Made by a program: the position numbers and the translations under genes | Shown here: one piece after another, positions 6,338 to 9,218 of the stretch | Position numbering within the stretch: position 1 is the first letter of the stretch | Layout: each line of letters opens with the position of its first letter | Assembly: GCA_002422995.1 (NCBI GenBank) | Contig: DIUK01000036.1 | Location: 1 to 9,218 of the forward strand | Source: Rhodocyclaceae bacterium UBA6160 | GTDB lineage: Bacteria; Pseudomonadota; Gammaproteobacteria; Burkholderiales; Rhodocyclaceae | DNA: 9,218 nt | Direction: 5' to 3' | The notes under the pieces: generated by a model | The model's input: only the letters and a program-made list of their open reading frames with translations | The model's database searches: none | What the model was told of the DNA's origin: nothing

Positions 6338-6417
6338 TCAAAAATACCTCCAGAAATTTGTGGGCAAAACCCAAAGAAAGTTAACACGATTTTTTTGACT
6401 GCATTGTTAAACTTGTT

Positions 6418-7527
6418 TTATGCATCAGGCGTAAGGTCTGTGGTGATGATTCCCCCCCCTAAGCAAACGCATGATTCGTAGATTACAACAGATTGTCCGG
6501 GTGTGACCGCCCATTGCGGTGCAGCGAAAATAACCTCGCAGTCAGTTGCGGCTAGTCGCTCTATCTGGCACGCAGCATCTGCTTGCCGATAACGGGTTTT
6601 GGCGGCATATACCCAATGGGTGTGGGGTGGTTGTGTTGATATCCAGGAAAGGTCTTTTGCAACAAGGTGTTGGGAGGATAAAGCCGGGTGATCGTGGCCT
6701 TGTACGGCATATAAAATATTGCTGGCCATGTCCTTTTTCGCCACGAACCATGGCGCATCAGGGGTGTTTTTGATGCCCCCGATTTTTAATCCTTCACGCT
6801 GGCCAATCGTGTAATAAGTTAAACCGTCATGCGTGCCAATCACTTGGTCTGTACCTAAAACACGAATTTCACCGGGTTGTTTTGGAATGTAGCGCCCTAA
6901 AAATTCCCTGAACGGACGCTCGCCAATGAAGCAGATGCCGGTTGAGTCTTTGCGTGCGTGATTAGGCAAGCCAGCTTCTTCAGCAATTTTTCGCACATCG
7001 CGTTTATAAAGTTTACCCAGCGGAAATAAAGTTTTTGAGAGTTGAGTCTGGTTTAGCCTGTGCAGAAAATAGCTTTGGTCTTTAGTACCGTCCTCGGCTT
7101 TGAGCAGTTGCCATTCACCTAGGAATTGACGTACCTGCGCATAATGCCCGGTGGCAATTTTGTCGGCTCCAAGTGCTAAAGCGTGATCCAGAAAAGACTT
7201 GAATTTAATTTCTGAGTTACACAGTACGTCAGGATTCGGTGTGCGACCAGCTTGGTATTCGCGCAAAAATTCGGCAAAGACGCGATCCTGATATTCAGCA
7301 GCAAAGTTAACGGCTTCAAATTCAATGCCGATGACATCGGCAACTGCTGCGGCATCGACTAAGTCCTGACGTGATGAGCAGTATTCGTCGGTATCATCCC
7401 CTTCCCAGTTTTTCATGAACAGGCCGATGACGTCATATCCCTGTTGTTTAAGAAGTAGGGCGGCGACAGCTGAATCAACACCACCTGATAAACCGACAAC
7501 GACTTTTCCCTGAGTGCTTTTGGACAC
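6418..7527 (-). CDS. mnmA: tRNA-specific 2-thiouridylase MnmA
   Basis: MnmA transfers sulfur, relayed from IscS through TusE or a similar carrier, to U34 of Lys, Glu and Gln tRNAs to make 2-thiouridine. The protein has 369 residues, the normal length. The ATP-binding PP-loop SGGVDS is at 14-19. TPNPDVLCNSEIKF holds Asp100 and the catalytic Cys103. DSTGICFIGERPF holds the second catalytic Cys199. TIGQREGL and the C-terminal beta-barrel ending in CLGGGII are also present. The start is a GTG at 7527 with AAAGGAA five bases upstream. The gene follows the secreted-protein gene by 20 bases and nudJ lies beyond that, so it is probably in an operon with them; nudJ-mnmA adjacency is also found in E. 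coli. A run of eight G at 6452-6459 encodes the Gly-Gly-Gly near the C-terminus and is in frame. Confidence 0.96.
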   Translation of the reverse strand: MSKSTQGKVVVGLSGGVDSAVAALLLKQQGYDVIGLFMKNWEGDDTDEYCSSRQDLVDAAAVADVIGIEFEAVNFAAEYQDRVFAEFLREYQAGRTPNPDVLCNSEIKFKSFLDHALALGADKIATGHYAQVRQFLGEWQLLKAEDGTKDQSYFLHRLNQTQLSKTLFPLGKLYKRDVRKIAEEAGLPNHARKDSTGICFIGERPFREFLGRYIPKQPGEIRVLGTDQVIGTHDGLTYYTIGQREGLKIGGIKNTPDAPWFVAKKDMASNILYAVQGHDHPALSSQHLVAKDLSWISTQPPHTHWVYAAKTRYRQADAACQIERLAATDCEVIFAAPQWAVTPGQSVVIYESCVCLGGGIITTDLTPDA

Positions 7528-7547
7528 AATGATTCCTTTTTACTTAC

Positions 7548-8183
7548 TTAATTTGTGAGTGGCACAACCCGTGCAGGTTGGCCGTTATCAACGTACCAGC
7601 TATCAATGGCAAATCGGCGCGGTTGCGTTTTTTGTGGCGATAAGTCTGGCAGCAGTTTTTGTTTGAATGATGAGCCAGTGTTTTGGCTATCAGGTAATTC
7701 TTCGATAGTCGCCATGAAGTGCTGAAAAATAAAGCCACGCCGAGTAATGGCTACGACATGGTGAAAATGCAGTGCATGGTGTTTTTCCAGGAGGTGCAAA
7801 AATCGGGTTGTCGTCGTCGCATGGTCTATGCAATCCATCGCGCCTGGTATACCTGCGTCAGCAAAGTTTTCTGCTCGGTCTGCATGAATGGGTGTCTGCT
7901 CTCCTGCCCAGCGGTAAAGCTTGCCTATGGTTTGTGCCAGTAATTCGCGCTCTTCAACAGGATTTTTTGCGGCGGCTAAATACTGCACTACATTTTCTAG
8001 TTGAACGGCAGAAAAAGTGACGGGCGCTTGAGCGTTGCAAGCAAAATTAAAACACACGTTGATTGACTCACCAGCATAAGCACTCACTGTAGAGGTGAGA
8101 AAACACAGGGCTAAGCGCATGAGCTGAAATAACTTGTAATGATTGCGGGGTGATGAGCCAAGTGGTTGGTGCGGGTTATTCAT
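7548..8183 (-). CDS. Exported protein of unknown function, possible transglutaminase-like fold
   Basis: I do not recognise a named family for this 211-residue protein. A signal peptide is visible: a polar and basic N-region, a hydrophobic stretch LALCFLTSTV at 24-33, and a likely cleavage after SAYA (34-37). The mature part has a Cys pair (C44, C49) and a helical section (58-92). A segment MDCIDHATTTTRFLHLLE then begins with Cys118 at a helix start. It is followed by strand HFHHVVAI (His141/His142) and strand FAIDSWYVDNG (Asp194). Cys-helix, His-strand, Asp-strand is the order in transglutaminase-like and papain-like enzymes, but this is inference. The ATG at 8183 lacks a good ribosome-binding site; an ATG at 8120 would give a shorter signal peptide starting MRLALCFL. 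It lies between nudJ (65 bases upstream) and mnmA (20 bases downstream), all on one strand. Confidence 0.75.
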   Translation of the reverse strand: MNNPHQPLGSSPRNHYKLFQLMRLALCFLTSTVSAYAGESINVCFNFACNAQAPVTFSAVQLENVVQYLAAAKNPVEERELLAQTIGKLYRWAGEQTPIHADRAENFADAGIPGAMDCIDHATTTTRFLHLLEKHHALHFHHVVAITRRGFIFQHFMATIEELPDSQNTGSSFKQKLLPDLSPQKTQPRRFAIDSWYVDNGQPARVVPLTN

Positions 8184-8248
8184 CAGGGCTTAAGGTGCAG
8201 AACCAGAAGAGATTTGCTCAGAAAATAAGTAAGGTGTGCGCTACAAGA

Positions 8249-8704
8249 TTATTTGTCATATTGCCGAATGATGGAAAGCGGAAAACGTTGCCCTGCCAAA
8301 TAATCGGTGACGCATTGCCAAATCAGCGGGCTACGGTGGCGGTTTTGGGTGGTTTTGATTTCTTCTGGCGTCATCCACACTGCGCGTACGATGCCCGTAT
8401 CGAGTGCGCGGTTTTGATCGTGTGTCCCTAATGTGCCAGAAAAGGCAAAGCGCAGGTAGGTGATGTCCCCTTGCGGGCGTGGCCATTGGTAAATGCCGAT
8501 GAGCTGGGTGGGTGCAAAGTGCCACGCAGTTTCTTCCAGTGTTTCACGCGCGCAGGCGGTGATTAGCGATTCGCCCTCGTCCAGATGGCCTGCGGGCTGA
8601 TTAAACTGCAAACCGTCAGGCGTTTCTTCTTCAACCATCAAAAACAGTCCGCCACGCTCAATGATTGCGGCGACGGTGACATTGGGTTTCCAGGGAGTAT
8701 TCAT
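8249..8704 (-). CDS. nudJ: NUDIX hydrolase, NudJ-like phosphatase
   Basis: This 151-residue NUDIX protein matches E. coli NudJ, a pyrophosphohydrolase active on nucleoside di- and triphosphates and on HMP pyrophosphate (thiamine pathway). The Nudix box starts at GHLDEGE (39-45) and ends in RETLEETAW (53-61). The metal-binding glutamates (E54, E57, E58) are present. The usual Gly of EExG is Ala60. PAGHLDEGESL and the C-terminal RSPLIWQCVTDYLAGQRFPL are NudJ-specific in appearance, which favours NudJ over a generic NUDIX enzyme. In E. coli nudJ lies directly before mnmA; here one extra gene separates them. The start at 8704 is the ATG just before the conserved WKPNVTVAAI strand. No clear Shine-Dalgarno precedes it. 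It is divergent from ilvE with 107 bases between. Confidence 0.9.
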   Translation of the reverse strand: MNTPWKPNVTVAAIIERGGLFLMVEEETPDGLQFNQPAGHLDEGESLITACARETLEETAWHFAPTQLIGIYQWPRPQGDITYLRFAFSGTLGTHDQNRALDTGIVRAVWMTPEEIKTTQNRHRSPLIWQCVTDYLAGQRFPLSIIRQYDK

Positions 8705-8741
8705 TGCGTTGGTTTGAGCGAACTTGGCGGCTTGTCATTTA

Positions 8742-8771
8742 AGGATAGGCGTATTTTAGCGCCCCTGTTAA
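8742..8771 (-). promoter_or_regulatory. Candidate promoter of nudJ
   Basis: On the minus strand TTAACA (8766-8771, five of six -35 bases) and TATCCT (8742-8747, four of six -10 bases) are 18 bases apart. The start would be near 8735, about 31 bases before the nudJ ATG. The -35 box lies in the left arm of the inverted repeat at 8767-8786 and overlaps the predicted ilvE -10. Confidence 0.35.
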
Positions 8772-8774
8772 AAT
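8766..8774 (+). promoter_or_regulatory. Extended -10 promoter of ilvE
   Basis: TGTTAAAAT is an extended -10 element with TAAAAT (five of six). The -35 region at 17-base spacing is weak (TAGGCG, 8746-8751). Transcription would start near 8781, and the leader would be about 31 bases, long enough to hold the GGAG at 8799-8802 that precedes ilvE. Confidence 0.45.
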
Positions 8775-8786
8775 CATCGTTTTAAC
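8767..8786. repeat. Inverted repeat between nudJ and ilvE
   Basis: GTTAAAA and TTTTAAC are perfect seven-base arms around a six-base centre (TCATCG). The repeat covers the predicted -10 and start point of ilvE and the predicted -35 of nudJ. That is a natural place for an operator controlling both divergent genes. It has no GC-rich stem, so it is not a terminator. Confidence 0.5.
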
Positions 8787-8811
8787 TTTTTGATTGCTGG
8801 AGATTCCCCTC

Positions 8812-9218
8812 ATGTCTATGGCTGACCGCGATGGTTTTATTTGGTACGACGGCAAACTCGTTCCTTGGCGTGAAGCCAATACTCACGTTTTAACGCATTC
8901 TTTGCACTATGGCCTGGCTGTTTTTGAAGGCGTGCGGGCTTATAAAACTATTTCTGGCACGGCGATTTTCCGTTTGCAAGAGCATACGGATCGCTTGTTT
9001 AATTCCGCGCATATCTACCGCATGCCCATGCCATGGGATAAAGAAACCCTGATGGCAGCGCAAAAAGAAGTGGTGCGGGCGAATAATCTGGAAGCCTGTT
9101 ACATCCGCCCGATTGCCTTTTATGGTTCGGAGAAAATGGGTGTCTCGCCGCGTGGTGCGCAAACCCATGTGGCAATTGCGGCCTGGCCTTGGGGTGCGTA
9201 TCTGGGTGAGGATGGCAT
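8812..9218 (+). CDS. ilvE: Branched-chain amino acid aminotransferase, N-terminal part (partial)
   Basis: The gene runs off the right end; 135 full codons are visible. IlvE is a PLP-dependent class IV aminotransferase that interconverts leucine, isoleucine and valine with their 2-oxo acids in the cytoplasm. The visible part opens with MADRDGFIWYDGKLVPWREA, then THVLTHSLHYGLAVFEGVRAYK, FRLQEHTDRLFNSAHIYRM and ACYIRPIAFYGSEKMGVSP. These match the ilvE-type family, in which the HYG-x-x-VFEG-R-Y motif binds substrate. The catalytic Lys and the C-terminal PLP-phosphate loop lie outside the window. GGAG at 8799-8802 lies nine bases before the ATG at 8812; a second in-frame ATG lies at 8818. D-amino-acid aminotransferase and aminodeoxychorismate lyase are relatives, but the FIWYDGKLVPW opening is typical of IlvE. 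Confidence 0.93.
   Translation, partial: MSMADRDGFIWYDGKLVPWREANTHVLTHSLHYGLAVFEGVRAYKTISGTAIFRLQEHTDRLFNSAHIYRMPMPWDKETLMAAQKEVVRANNLEACYIRPIAFYGSEKMGVSPRGAQTHVAIAAWPWGAYLGEDG

Noticed and set aside
6352..6417. Sigma-70 promoter for HU
   Set aside because: Several TTAAC-like boxes exist, but none paired with an acceptable -35 at proper spacing, so no site is called.
1..9218. Mobile elements, CRISPR arrays, tRNA or rRNA genes, toxin-antitoxin or defence systems
   Set aside because: No transposase, integrase, regularly spaced repeats, tRNA-like folds or defence-gene motifs were seen by eye on either strand.

Overview
The window is a chromosomal stretch from a Gram-negative proteobacterium, most likely a betaproteobacterium (Burkholderiales or Nitrosomonadales type). 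This rests on the protein flavour and on synteny: ribF-ileS, tsaE-amiC divergent from queG, and nudJ followed by mnmA. I cannot name genus or species. Nearly all genes are core housekeeping genes. I see no rRNA, tRNA, insertion sequence, phage gene, CRISPR array or toxin-antitoxin pair. I also see no convincing undescribed multi-gene system.

Layout. Bases 1-1071 (minus strand) hold the start of ileS and the complete ribF, with a clear extended -10 promoter in front of ribF. Bases 1279-2283 (plus) hold a luciferase-like flavin-dependent oxidoreductase of the YhbW type. Bases 2332-4323 (minus) hold amiC, a cell-wall amidase with a Tat-like leader, and upstream of it tsaE, which carries a one-base insertion near 4107-4110 and is read here as broken. 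queG (4309-5436, plus) starts inside the 5' end of tsaE, so the two divergent genes overlap. Bases 5461-8704 (minus) hold a small SpoIIAA-like/STAS protein, the DNA-binding protein HU with a strong terminator, mnmA, an unrecognised secreted protein with a possible Cys-His-Asp triad, and nudJ. ilvE begins at 8812 (plus) and runs off the end. A short inverted repeat lies between nudJ and ilvE, over both predicted promoters.

How the genes relate. Three genes modify the tRNA anticodon loop: tsaE (t6A at position 37), queG (queuosine at 34) and mnmA (2-thiouridine at 34). ribF makes FMN and FAD, and the divergent oxidoreductase is expected to use reduced flavin. amiC acts in the periplasm on peptidoglycan during cell separation. 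ilvE belongs to branched-chain amino-acid metabolism.

The points most worth a second look are the tsaE frameshift, which sits on a CCC-G proline codon where a +1 slip would exactly restore the conserved motif; the secreted Cys-His-Asp protein between nudJ and mnmA; and the dyads placed over the promoters of the STAS gene and of nudJ/ilvE.
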